From Alphaproteobacteria bacterium (lineage in GTDB: Bacteria > Pseudomonadota > Alphaproteobacteria > Thalassobaculales > Thalassobaculaceae): a stretch of DNA of 64,000 nt. The DNA lies in NCBI GenBank assembly GCA_024742605.1, contig JANSYC010000002.1:71238-135237 (forward strand), read 5' to 3'. Positions 1 to 7,963 of this stretch are shown in pieces (the first letter of the stretch is position 1; each line of letters opens with the position of its first letter). The position numbers were made by a program, and so were the translations under genes. The notes under the pieces were generated by a model. It was given only the letters and a program-made list of their open reading frames with translations, ran no database searches and was not told the origin of the DNA.

Positions 1-672
1 ACGCACCACGTGACGGTCGGGATCCTCCGATACGGCGTCTGCCGGTCCCGAAGCCTCTGTCGAGGTCGCGTCCAGGTCCACAGAGGACCGTGCCAGGGAA
101 ATGGCGAGCGCACGGCCCAACAGCTTGTCTCCATCGCCGCTGGCCCCGTGCACCCCTCCGATCGCTATTTTCGGCCGAAACCCCGGTCCGGGTTCTATCC
201 CGGAGCGCGGCTCAATCCATCCGGCGAGGGTGCGCGTGGCAGCCAGCAAGTCCTCGTCCGACGTGATCGGTCGGCTGAACTCGCCAACCACAGACCCGTC
301 CGGCCGGGCCAACGTCCAATCGAGCCGCATCGCCCCGTCAGACTGGCGGGTCCCAAGGGCCGCCAGATAGAGACTGGCGGAGTTTCCCACCCGTCCCACA
401 TTCTGCGCGCTGGCGATGATTCCCTGCTTCTGCAGGGCCTGTGCGGTCAGGTCGGCGATCAGGGCGCCGGTGCCTTCGTCCACGCCCTCGGTCGGCAGAA
501 TCACCACACCTTCGGTGGCAGGGGCGAACAGAGGTGGCGCTTCGGCCTTCTGATCGACGTCCCGGGAGAACGGCTGGGGCACCACACCGCAACCCGCAAG
601 CCCGACCATCAGGCACAGCAGCGCTACTCCCAACCGCATCAGGCGGAGACATTCATCTGACACACGGGTCAT
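1..672 (-). CDS. Putative lipoprotein, partial (runs off left edge)
   Basis: An open frame starts at ATG 672 and continues without a stop to base 1, so the C-terminus lies outside the window (at least 224 codons). The N-terminus is a lipoprotein signal: a short polar stretch, a hydrophobic core and a lipobox L-A-G-C with the lipidated Cys near residue 28. A second ATG 11 codons in would also leave a good signal peptide. The rest looks like a soluble periplasmic or outer-membrane-attached domain; a stretch around residues 50-120 resembles lipoproteins that recognise paired sugar or peptide ligands, but I do not recognise the family. It is the last visible gene of the hldD-lgt operon and its ATG overlaps the stop of a 21-codon frame. 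Confidence 0.8.
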   Translation of the reverse strand, partial: MTRVSDECLRLMRLGVALLCLMVGLAGCGVVPQPFSRDVDQKAEAPPLFAPATEGVVILPTEGVDEGTGALIADLTAQALQKQGIIASAQNVGRVGNSASLYLAALGTRQSDGAMRLDWTLARPDGSVVGEFSRPITSDEDLLAATRTLAGWIEPRSGIEPGPGFRPKIAIGGVHGASGDGDKLLGRALAISLARSSVDLDATSTEASGPADAVSEDPDRHVVR

Positions 673-737
673 CAAATCACGCAACTGACCAAGAGCCCGA
701 GGAACAACATCACCATGAAGATCAAGAGGTGTGGCAT
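672..737 (-). CDS. Possible 21-aa hydrophobic small protein
   Basis: ATG at 737 opens 21 codons ending in TGA at 674-672, and that stop shares its A with the ATG of the downstream lipoprotein gene (TGATG), the usual layout for translational coupling. The peptide is almost entirely hydrophobic (about 15 Leu/Ile/Val/Met/Phe residues) and ends L-V-S-C-V-I, which looks like a membrane helix or the start of a lipobox. The upstream ribosome-binding site is weak, only a GGAAG about 13 bases ahead. It may be a coupling leader or a chance frame. Confidence 0.3.
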   Translation of the reverse strand: MPHLLIFMVMLFLGLLVSCVI

Positions 738-793
738 GGCCCGGACATAGCTTCCGACCCCGTCCGAGGCAAGGGTCCGTTGGTGGAATTCGC

Positions 794-1945
794 CTAACGG
801 GCGACCAGTTCGAGGGGCATGCGGGAAAGGCGTTCCGGTTCCGCGTCCGTAACGATCACGGTTTCTCCCAAGGTCATGGCCTGCCCGGCCTCGCTGTCCA
901 TCAGGATCATATGGAGGAAGAACACCATACCCGGCTGCGCCACCACGGGATTGCCGTGATAGAACATCGGATAGTCCATCCAGATCGGCGCGAACACCGC
1001 ACCCAGAGAATAGCCGCAGGCGTTCAGGCGGGCATGCCGGAGTCCGTTCGCATCCATCACCCGCGCATGGGCATCGAACACCTCGCCAATCGGCCGGCCG
1101 GGCTGCAACGCACTCTTGCAGGCGCTGAGCGCTTCCGCGCACGCGTCAAACATATGTCGTTGATGAGCCGAAACGGGTCCGACCGGAATCGTACGCATCA
1201 GACAGGCATGGTAGTGCCGGTATGCCCCGCCGAACTCCAAAGTCAGTTGGTCTTGCTGCGCCAGAACCTTACGGCCAGTGAAGTAGCGACACAGCAAGGC
1301 ATCCGCGCCGGAGCCGATGATGAACTCATTACCGAGATAATCGCCGCCGCCCTTGAACACAGCACCCTGCATGGCGGCCAGGATCTCGCCCTCGTCCGCC
1401 CCTGGACCGGTGAGTTTGTGAGCTTCCTCGAGCGCCCTGTCTCCGAGCTCCGCCGCCATCCGAACGTATTCCAGCTCCTGCGGCGATTTCACCAGACGCA
1501 GATGATTGACCAGGTCGGAGGCATCCTGAAGGACAGCGAAGCCGTCCAGCGCCGCATCCAGCTTCTTGCCGAGGGCCGCGTTGAGCCCGTAGGCCGCGTA
1601 CTCGACCCCCAATTTCTTTCCACGTGCGCCCAAGGTCTCAAGCGCTGCCCGCAGATCGTCCGGAGGTGTCGCATCGGCCCGGTCGACCCAGATCCGGATA
1701 TCCTCGATGATGCTCGTGTTCTGCGCCTGGCGCAGATCCGGTGCCCGGGTGAGCAGCATGATCCGGCCATCGGTGTCGAGATAAAGACACTGGAAGAAGC
1801 AGAAGCCGAAGGTGTCATAGCCGGTCAGCCAGAACATGCTCTCCTGACGGAACATCAGCAGCCCATCCAGTCCGGCCACCTCCAAAGCGGCGATGGTCTT
1901 GCGTTTGCGATCGTCGAATTCGGCGCGTTCGAAATGCAGGGCCAT
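794..1945 (-). CDS. M24-fold (pita-bread) hydrolase, creatinase/ectoine-hydrolase-like
   Basis: This 383-residue protein has the two-domain layout of Xaa-Pro peptidase relatives: a creatinase N-terminal domain (about 10-145) followed by the pita-bread domain (about 155-375). Residues that bind the two metals in true M24 aminopeptidases are mostly changed: the first Asp is Glu237, the second falls at Ala247/Cys248, and the usual His-Gly-x-Gly block reads Tyr-Ser-Leu-Gly; Glu361 is kept. That pattern fits the metal-free creatinase or ectoine hydrolase (DoeA/EutD) branch acting on a C-N bond, rather than a dipeptidase. The start at ATG 1945 has a GAGAGGA site upstream. It sits in the lgt-pgeF operon. 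The substrate cannot be read from the sequence. Confidence 0.8.
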   Translation of the reverse strand: MALHFERAEFDDRKRKTIAALEVAGLDGLLMFRQESMFWLTGYDTFGFCFFQCLYLDTDGRIMLLTRAPDLRQAQNTSIIEDIRIWVDRADATPPDDLRAALETLGARGKKLGVEYAAYGLNAALGKKLDAALDGFAVLQDASDLVNHLRLVKSPQELEYVRMAAELGDRALEEAHKLTGPGADEGEILAAMQGAVFKGGGDYLGNEFIIGSGADALLCRYFTGRKVLAQQDQLTLEFGGAYRHYHACLMRTIPVGPVSAHQRHMFDACAEALSACKSALQPGRPIGEVFDAHARVMDANGLRHARLNACGYSLGAVFAPIWMDYPMFYHGNPVVAQPGMVFFLHMILMDSEAGQAMTLGETVIVTDAEPERLSRMPLELVAR

Positions 1946-1982
1946 CTCTTGAATCCTCTCGGGGCTGGCGTCAGTGGGGAGC

Positions 1983-2723
1983 TTAGTCGGAGACTTCGCG
2001 ACGCAATTTGCTGGTCACCAAAGCACCATCGGCCCGCAAATACGCTATCGTCAATCCTTCATGGGCGGTCCGCGGGACCTCTTTCAGCCATCGCACCTCA
2101 AGTGAAATCCGCTCCTCGGTATGTTGAGGCTGCCAGTCCGTCGCATGCAGGTCCGTAACCTTGAACAAGACCGCATCCCCAGCCTTGGGTCTCGGCCAGT
2201 CGCATTCGAATTCGGTGGTTCCCAAGACCTCCGGCAGCTGCTCGGTGACGACCAGATCGTCACGGTTGATCCCGACCCTCGCCATCATGGTGTCCCAGAC
2301 CGTCCGCCGGTCGGCCCCGCCGCTCCAAGTCAGAAATCGGAGGCCGGGTCGCCGACCGTCGATGTCGTGCAACGGTATCCACGTCACCAGGGCATCGTCG
2401 TTATAGCCGACCAGATTGGCGTCCATATGCCAGTTCACGGTGCTTACGCGGGCTCCCGGTAGATGGCAGCGCAGCGTGCAAAAATCTGCCACCACCAGCG
2501 GTTCCGTACCGAACCTGTGGGCCACCTCACGTCCAGCAGGTCCGCTCATCACGTGCCGCAGGATGTGCAGAAACGCCTGCTTCTTTGGTCCGTGATCGAG
2601 CATCGTCAGACTGAACTTATGGAAATCCTCAGTCTTGGCATGCTCTGCCACCAATTGACGGGTCAGGGTGACGATACGACCGTCGCACGCCCCTTCGACG
2701 ATATCGTAAGGTTTGCGTTCCAA
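1983..2723 (-). CDS. Phytanoyl-CoA dioxygenase-like Fe(II)/2-oxoglutarate oxygenase
   Basis: This 246-residue cytoplasmic protein shows the double-stranded beta-helix iron triad: His99-x-Asp101 (in the stretch WHMDAN), a distal His193, and an Arg at 205 or 211 placed to hold the 2-oxoglutarate carboxylate. The spacing agrees with the PhyH superfamily, but overall similarity looks distant. It lies 8 bases after pgeF and 37 bases before the M24 gene, so it is cotranscribed with them. A role in modifying a small osmolyte or an envelope component would fit, but the substrate is unknown. Confidence 0.65.
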   Translation of the reverse strand: MERKPYDIVEGACDGRIVTLTRQLVAEHAKTEDFHKFSLTMLDHGPKKQAFLHILRHVMSGPAGREVAHRFGTEPLVVADFCTLRCHLPGARVSTVNWHMDANLVGYNDDALVTWIPLHDIDGRRPGLRFLTWSGGADRRTVWDTMMARVGINRDDLVVTEQLPEVLGTTEFECDWPRPKAGDAVLFKVTDLHATDWQPQHTEERISLEVRWLKEVPRTAHEGLTIAYLRADGALVTSKLRREVSD

Positions 2724-2731
2724 TCTCTTCC

Positions 2732-3496
2732 TCAGTCACCAAGCGAGATGGCGGCCAACATCCGGCCGTAGCTGGGCTCGGCACGATGGCAGGAGCGGCG
2801 GTAGCTGAAGAAATTCACCTCGTCCTGATAGGTGTCCCGGCCCAGGCAATAGACCTCGTCGAGGCTCAGCCGCCCAAGCCGATCCCGCAGGTAGGCGGAC
2901 AGGTCGAACAGAAAATGTCCGTCCTTGGACGCGGTCCCGAAGAAGCGGCTGTTCCGGGTGTCCTGCTCCAGGAAAGGACCCGGGAACTCTGGGCCGACCT
3001 CATAGGATTCCCCACTGATGCACGGTCCGATGGCCGCCCGGATGCAATCCGGACGGGCGCCGAGATCGATCATCGCGTCGACCGTCGCCTCAGCGACTCC
3101 GTTCAGCGCCCCGCGCCAGCCCGCATGACAGGCCCCGATGACCCCATCCTCGGCAGATGCGAAAAGGATCGGCGCGCAGTCGGCCGCAAGCGCTCCGAGC
3201 GCCACCCCTTTTCGCATGGTCACCAGCCCATCGGCCTTACGCACCTCCGTCGGATCGCTGTCTTCCTCGACCACCATCACGGTATTCGAGTGGATTTGAT
3301 GGTTGGTGAACAGCGCGTCCGCCGGCAGGTCGAGCGCCGCCATCGCCCGCGCACGATTGTCCCGCACCGCCGCCGGATCATCACCGGAGCCCAGACCGCA
3401 ATTGAGCGACGTGTAGATGCCCTTGCTCACACCACCGCGCCGGGTGAAGAAGGCGTGGCGGATACCGCTTTCGGTGAGCCCATCAATCTGTATCAC
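2732..3496 (-). CDS. pgeF: Peptidoglycan editing factor PgeF (YfiH/laccase-domain family)
   Basis: The protein matches the multicopper-polyphenol-oxidase-like family of about 250 residues. The family start GIRHAFFTRRGGVS and the block around SLNCGLGSGDDP are present, together with the conserved His/Cys metal site (L-A-A-D-C-A-P and C-H-A-G-W-R-G). In E. coli this family removes wrongly incorporated L-Ser from the peptidoglycan stem; older annotations call it laccase. The start is uncertain: GTG 3496 is chosen because CGGA lies 7 bases upstream; a TTG at 3523 would add nine residues. It stands between the MidA-like and PhyH-like genes in the lgt operon. Confidence 0.88.
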   Translation of the reverse strand: MIQIDGLTESGIRHAFFTRRGGVSKGIYTSLNCGLGSGDDPAAVRDNRARAMAALDLPADALFTNHQIHSNTVMVVEEDSDPTEVRKADGLVTMRKGVALGALAADCAPILFASAEDGVIGACHAGWRGALNGVAEATVDAMIDLGARPDCIRAAIGPCISGESYEVGPEFPGPFLEQDTRNSRFFGTASKDGHFLFDLSAYLRDRLGRLSLDEVYCLGRDTYQDEVNFFSYRRSCHRAEPSYGRMLAAISLGD

Positions 3497-3605
3497 GGGG
3501 TGGTCCGATCCGTTCGCGTCCAAGGAACTGGCGTCAAACCCTGACGTCGTCCGCCATGTCGATCCCGCCCGGTCTCCGGAATGACGATACCTTTACCGGT
3601 ATCGG

Positions 3606-4709
3606 CTAAAACCCGACTGGGATCGGCATATCGGACGACGTCCAAGCCACCGCCTTGAAAAGGGTGCCCATTTCGGCGGGATCGATCAAGCGGTGCCGCG
3701 CCGCCATGATCGTGTCCACCTGCCCGGAGGTCGCCGCACCCGTCAGGACCGCTACCCGGGCGTCGATGCCGAGCGCTTGCAGCAAGGCCCCCTGCGCGAC
3801 CGGACCGTACGCCGTGGCCCCACCCTCGGCTGCAGCCCGGTTGAGTGTCGCGAAGTCGACATGGGCCGTCAGGTCGGCCGCCCCGAGGGTCGTCAGAATA
3901 TCGGCGAAGCGGTGTCCACGCAGGGCCTGCAAACTGTCACCCGTCGCCGGTTTGGAATAGCCGTAGTCGATGACCAGACAGACGCCGGAACGGGCGGCCA
4001 GCCGCTCGCCCAGACTGCGCGCGATCGACAGACCGGACGGGCAGACCTCCATGATCTCGCCCTCCCCCGCCGTCCGCACGACCGTAGGATCGACCAGGAC
4101 CTCCAAGGGGCTGGGCCCAGGCGCCTCGGTCCAGGCCAGCGCATCCCCCGCCCGATCCAGTCCGATGCGCCGTTCGTGCCAGCGCCGATTCCGCCTGACC
4201 AACTGCTGAACCGGCAACGCGTCGAAGAACTCATTTGCGATCAGCACCATCGGCAGGTCCGGCAGGGTTCCGACCGTATCATGCCAAACCGGGGCAAATC
4301 CGGACGAAACCAGCGCCTTGCCTTGCAGGGTCCTCATGCTCGGACTCGCCTCGACCAGATGAATCTGCACCGCATCGCAGAACCCGGGAACCGAACGGCC
4401 GGCGCGCAAGGCATCGGCCATCAGGGTACCGCGACCGGGGCCCAGTTCGACCAGCGCCAGCCGAGACGGTGCCCCCATCGCCTGCCAGGCGACAGCAGCC
4501 CAGAGTCCGATCAGTTCACCGAACATCTGACTGATCTCGGGGGCGGTGATGAAATCTCCGGAAACACCGAACGGGTCGCGGGTCGCGTAGTAGCCGAACC
4601 GAGGATGGGTCAGGGCCGTCGCCATCACGTCGGCGAGCGGCAACGGGCCTTCCGCATGGATCCGCCGGATCAGATGAGCCCGCAGGTCCGAGGACTCGCC
4701 GCCGGTCAT
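3606..4709 (-). CDS. MidA/NDUFAF7-like SAM-dependent arginine methyltransferase
   Basis: This 367-residue protein belongs to the PF02636 (COG1565) methyltransferases. The SAM-binding glycine loop ELGPGRGTLM lies near residue 98, followed by the family motif IANEFFDALP and the C-terminal IDYGY block. The mitochondrial homologue NDUFAF7/MidA dimethylates an arginine of the complex I subunit NDUFS2, so a complex I role is likely here too, though not shown. Its ATG at 4709 overlaps the lgt stop by four bases, so translation is coupled. The neighbouring order lgt - midA - pgeF is common in alphaproteobacteria. Confidence 0.9.
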   Translation of the reverse strand: MTGGESSDLRAHLIRRIHAEGPLPLADVMATALTHPRFGYYATRDPFGVSGDFITAPEISQMFGELIGLWAAVAWQAMGAPSRLALVELGPGRGTLMADALRAGRSVPGFCDAVQIHLVEASPSMRTLQGKALVSSGFAPVWHDTVGTLPDLPMVLIANEFFDALPVQQLVRRNRRWHERRIGLDRAGDALAWTEAPGPSPLEVLVDPTVVRTAGEGEIMEVCPSGLSIARSLGERLAARSGVCLVIDYGYSKPATGDSLQALRGHRFADILTTLGAADLTAHVDFATLNRAAAEGGATAYGPVAQGALLQALGIDARVAVLTGAATSGQVDTIMAARHRLIDPAEMGTLFKAVAWTSSDMPIPVGF

Positions 4710-5560
4710 TTTCCTGGGCCGGCCTTAAGCCCCGGCAGCGACTTCGGCGGCACCACCGGCGTCCGCGTCCAGGCCCAGCGGATCAGAAACGCCCCTCCGA
4801 CAATCATCGGCAGGGACAGCACCTGGCCCATGGTGACCACGCCGAACAGATAACCCAGTTGGACATCCGGCTCCCGGAAGAACTCGACGAACCCGCGGAA
4901 CAGACCGTAGCCAAGGAAGAAACCGCCGGTCACGATCCCGGGCCGTTCGCGGATCTCCGGACGGCGGGCCAACAGGAATAGGATCACGAACAGCACCAGC
5001 CCCTCCAGCGCCGCCTCGTACAATTGCGACGGATGCCGGGGCTCCGGCCCGCCGCGCGGGAACACCATGGCATAGGGGAAGTCCGGTGCCGGGCGCCCGA
5101 ACAACTCGCCGTTGATGAAATTGGCGATGCGCCCGAAGAACAGTCCGATCGGGGCCGCGGCGCAGACCAGATCGCCGAGCGCGAACCACGGCGCGCCGTG
5201 CTTGCGGGCGAACAGAATGGTCGCCACCAGGAGGCCGAGGGTGCCCCCATGGAACGCCATACCACCCTGCCAGACCTTGAGGATGTCGAGCGGATTCTCG
5301 AGATAATACCCGGGCTGATAGAACAGGATATAGCCGATCCTGCCGCCGATCACGATTCCGAAGGTGGCCCACAGGACGAAATCGTCGATCAGTTTCGGGT
5401 TGAAATAGACCGGGCGCCGCGACGCCAGCCACAGGGCATAGCGCCAGCCGAGCATGATGCCGGAGATGTAGGCGAGCGCGTACCACCGGATGACGATCGG
5501 GCCCAGCTCGACCGCGATCGGGTCGATCATGGGGAACGGGAGGGCGAGCATCGGGCTCAT
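4706..5560 (-). CDS. lgt: Prolipoprotein diacylglyceryl transferase
   Basis: Lgt moves a diacylglyceryl group from phosphatidylglycerol to the lipobox Cys of prolipoproteins in the inner membrane. The 284-residue protein has seven hydrophobic segments and the family signature GRIANFINGELFGRP, plus the HPSQLYEA block that carries an essential Tyr/His region. Length is normal for the family. It overlaps hldD upstream (stop 5557) and the MidA-like gene downstream, both by four bases. Several of its likely clients (Pal at 30544 and the lipoprotein at 1-672) are in this window. Confidence 0.97.
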   Translation of the reverse strand: MSPMLALPFPMIDPIAVELGPIVIRWYALAYISGIMLGWRYALWLASRRPVYFNPKLIDDFVLWATFGIVIGGRIGYILFYQPGYYLENPLDILKVWQGGMAFHGGTLGLLVATILFARKHGAPWFALGDLVCAAAPIGLFFGRIANFINGELFGRPAPDFPYAMVFPRGGPEPRHPSQLYEAALEGLVLFVILFLLARRPEIRERPGIVTGGFFLGYGLFRGFVEFFREPDVQLGYLFGVVTMGQVLSLPMIVGGAFLIRWAWTRTPVVPPKSLPGLKAGPGK

Positions 5561-6546
5561 CGATACGGATCCTCAGCCGTCAGATGCTCCTGCACGTAGC
5601 GGCGCACGCCTTCCTCCAGCGGGGTCGACTGCCCCGGCCATCCGGCCGACCGCAAACGCCCCATGCTGGCCTCGGTGAAGTACTGGTACTTTTCCCGGAG
5701 GGCTTCCGGCATGTCGATCCACTCGATCTTCGGTTCCAGATCGAGAGCGCTGAAGATCGCGCGCGCCAGATCCGCGAAACTGCGCGCCTTGCCCGATCCG
5801 ATGTTGTAGATCCCACTGACCTCGGGCGTGTCCTCGAGCCACAGCATCACGTCCACGCAATCGTCGACGAACACGAAATCCCGCAACTGGCCCCCGTGCT
5901 CGTAGTCGGGACGGTAGGACTTGAACAGGCGCGCAGGCTCCCCCGCCACGATCTTCGGGGTATTGTGAGCGACGACGCTTTGCATAGACCCCTTGTGGTA
6001 TTCGTTGGGGCCGTAGACGTTGAAGAACTTGAGGCCGGCCCATTGCGGCGGATGATCTCCCCGACCGGCCAGCGCCACCGCCCGCCGATCAAACAGGTGC
6101 TTCGACCAGCCGTAGGCATTCAGGGGCCGCAGCTTGGCCTGCGCGGCGGGGCTGAAATCGTCGTCGAAACCGTTCGCCCCATCACCATAGGTCGCCGCCG
6201 AGGAGGCGTAGATCAGCCGAACATCATGGTCCGCGCACCAGCGCCAAAGGTCCAGCGGCAGGGTCACGTTCTCCCGCACGATCAGATCCGCATCGGTCTC
6301 CGTCGTCGACGAAACCGCGCCCATGTGAAAGATCACGTCGATCTCGGAGGCATGTGCCATCAGGAAGTCAAAGAACCGCTCCGGCGGAACGATGGCGGCC
6401 AGATCGCGCTTGGCGATGTTGCACCATTTCTCGTCCGTCCCCAGCCGGTCGACCACGACGATGTCCTGGCTCCCCTTATGCTTGGCTTCCAAGGCGGCCA
6501 CCAAGTTGGAGCCGATGAAACCGGCCCCGCCCGTCACGATGATCAT
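5557..6546 (-). CDS. hldD: ADP-L-glycero-D-manno-heptose 6-epimerase
   Basis: An extended short-chain dehydrogenase of 329 residues that makes ADP-L-glycero-beta-D-manno-heptose for LPS inner core. The N-terminal NAD(P)-binding loop is GGAGFIGSN, the active-site block is YASSAATYG, and the catalytic Tyr-x3-Lys pair is in NAYGWSKH. The start is ATG 6546 because a strong GGAGGAGGG lies just ahead; an upstream in-frame codon would add only a basic, family-foreign extension. It leads the operon hldD-lgt-midA-pgeF. The alternative reading as a UDP-glucose 4-epimerase is less likely given the heptose-epimerase-specific length and the EYHKG block. Confidence 0.93.
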   Translation of the reverse strand: MIIVTGGAGFIGSNLVAALEAKHKGSQDIVVVDRLGTDEKWCNIAKRDLAAIVPPERFFDFLMAHASEIDVIFHMGAVSSTTETDADLIVRENVTLPLDLWRWCADHDVRLIYASSAATYGDGANGFDDDFSPAAQAKLRPLNAYGWSKHLFDRRAVALAGRGDHPPQWAGLKFFNVYGPNEYHKGSMQSVVAHNTPKIVAGEPARLFKSYRPDYEHGGQLRDFVFVDDCVDVMLWLEDTPEVSGIYNIGSGKARSFADLARAIFSALDLEPKIEWIDMPEALREKYQYFTEASMGRLRSAGWPGQSTPLEEGVRRYVQEHLTAEDPYR

Positions 6547-6694
6547 CTCATCCCTCCTCCGCCCGCACCTACGGCGCCCGAAATGCACAGCCCGTGTCTA
6601 CCGCAACGCCCTCCGCGACGAAAGCGCCGGTGCGGTTCCTTGTCATGCCCGGGTCCACATGCCATATCGAAACGACGACGCAGAGGAGGCGATG

Positions 6695-7087
6695 ATGCAG
6701 ACCCAAAGCAAGTTCTTCGACGATCTCGCGAAAATGGCGAGCGGCGCGATGAGTGCCGCCTCGGGTTTGCGCGAGGAGGTGAACCAGCTGATCCAACAGC
6801 AGTTCGACCGGTTCATGTCCAGCCGCGACCTTGTGAGCCGGGAAGAATTCGCCGCCGTGGAAGCGATGGCGTCGAAAGCCAGACAGGAGCAGGAGAAGCT
6901 CGCCAAACAGCTGGCTGCGCTGGAAAAGAAACTGGCCGAGACCGCCAAGGAACCAAAATCCGCAGCCAAGCCTGCGGCCCGGAAGCCTGCCGCCCGGCCG
7001 AAAGGCACGGCGACCGCCCGTCGGACCGCGACCAGCCGGCGCGGCAAGACCAAGCCCGCCGACGAGACGCCCAGCAAGGACGGCTGA
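6695..7087 (+). CDS. ubiK: UbiK-type ubiquinone biosynthesis accessory factor (BMFP family)
   Basis: The first 85 residues match the YqiC/UbiK family (PF04380, formerly DUF526): FDDLAKMASGAM, an amphipathic region, the motif VSREEFAAVE and a C-terminal coiled coil. The family helps the soluble Ubi complex in ubiquinone synthesis and binds membranes. Here the coiled coil is followed by about 45 residues rich in Ala, Lys, Arg and Pro, resembling a histone-H1 tail, which is longer and more basic than in E. coli. ATG 6695 is chosen over ATG 6692 because the GAGGAGG site would be too close to the earlier codon. A COQ9-like gene lies 1.9 kb downstream. Confidence 0.88.
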   Translation: MQTQSKFFDDLAKMASGAMSAASGLREEVNQLIQQQFDRFMSSRDLVSREEFAAVEAMASKARQEQEKLAKQLAALEKKLAETAKEPKSAAKPAARKPAARPKGTATARRTATSRRGKTKPADETPSKDG

Positions 7088-7437
7088 GGCGCCTCTCACC
7101 ATCCGAAATGGTCGTGCGAATCGGGGTGATTCGCACGTGTTCGAGATGACGTTTCTGTGAAACCCTGTAATTGATACAGATTCTTGATTTTCAATCGATT
7201 CCGCCCCGTCCCTTTAAATCAATACCTTCCATCCGGTTGCTAAATCTCAGGGTTAATCGATTTTAACCCACAAAATGAGGTATTGAACTGCGATTCCGAC
7301 AATGAAACGCTCCAGGTCGTGGTGAAAACACGGCCAACGCCACAAGATGTGGTCGACCGGTGAATTGGGTCGGACGTATCGACACCATCCTGGGCCGCTG
7401 CGTGGGACGTCACGCACACCAATAGGGAGCCTCCGAC
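7088..7437. other. 350-bp AT-rich intergenic region with several inverted repeats
   Basis: No coding frame is supported here. The region is much richer in A+T than its flanks and holds four non-trivial inverted repeats: 7113-7137 (10-bp arms), 7165-7179 (5-bp arms), 7219-7227 with 7278-7286 (9-bp arms) and, nested inside that pair, 7250-7256 with 7263-7269 (7-bp arms). The self-palindrome AATCGATT occurs twice, at 7193 and 7255. The part next to 7438 must carry the promoter of the YbjN-like gene. Confidence 0.6.
7113..7137 (+). terminator. Perfect 10-bp hairpin downstream of ubiK
   Basis: The arms CGTGCGAATC and GATTCGCACG enclose the loop GGGGT, 25 bases after the ubiK stop. No T-run follows directly, so it may be a Rho-assisted terminator, an RNA-stability hairpin or an operator rather than a classical intrinsic terminator. 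Confidence 0.5.
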
Positions 7438-7941
7438 ATGTCGGTCACCTTCGTCGACGCAGCCTCCAGACAAGCACATCCGCTCGATCTCCTCGAGGAG
7501 ATCGTCGGCGCCAATGATTGGGCCTTTGATCGGGCCAGCCATGATGAGCTTGCCGTCGAGATCGCCGGACGATGGTGCGACTACCGGCTGTATTTTCTGT
7601 GGCAGGAGGATCTGGGCGCACTGCACTTTTCCTGCCTGCTGGAAAACCGGGTTCCGGTCGAAAAGCGCCGGGAAGTGAGCCTGCTCCTGGCGCTTCTGAA
7701 CGAGAAGATGTGGCTCGGACATTTCGATCTGTCCTCCGACGATGGGACGCCCATGTTCCGCCATACCCTGCTGCTGCGCGGTGCCGGGCAGGTCTCGGTT
7801 GAGCAGATGGAAGACTTGGTGGAGATCGCCCTGCATGAGTCCGAGCGCTTCTTCCCGGCCTTCCAATTCGTGATCTGGGGCGGTAAATCTGCCGAGGACG
7901 CGGTGAACTGCTCACTGCTCGACGTGGCCGGAGAGGCCTGA
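7438..7941 (+). CDS. YbjN domain-containing protein
   Basis: This 167-residue soluble protein fits the YbjN family (PF10722), which resembles type III secretion chaperones in fold. Conserved features are the N-terminal LEEI helix, the W-C-D-Y-R-L-Y-F strand, EKRREVSLLLALLNEKMWLGHFDLSSDDG, and the FFPAFQFVIWGGKSAEDA segment. E. coli YbjN affects motility and stress responses; the function in alphaproteobacteria is not known. GGGAG is eight bases ahead of ATG 7438. It is 22 bases from proC, with which it forms a conserved pair in many Rhodospirillales. Confidence 0.88.
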   Translation: MSVTFVDAASRQAHPLDLLEEIVGANDWAFDRASHDELAVEIAGRWCDYRLYFLWQEDLGALHFSCLLENRVPVEKRREVSLLLALLNEKMWLGHFDLSSDDGTPMFRHTLLLRGAGQVSVEQMEDLVEIALHESERFFPAFQFVIWGGKSAEDAVNCSLLDVAGEA

Positions 7942-7963
7942 CACCACACACCGGAGACGACCT

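Noticed and set aside
10-660. Plus-strand frame of 216 codons at the left edge
   Set aside because: It is antisense to the lipoprotein gene, rich in Arg/Pro/Gly, and has no recognisable domain; the opposite frame has a signal peptide and lipobox.
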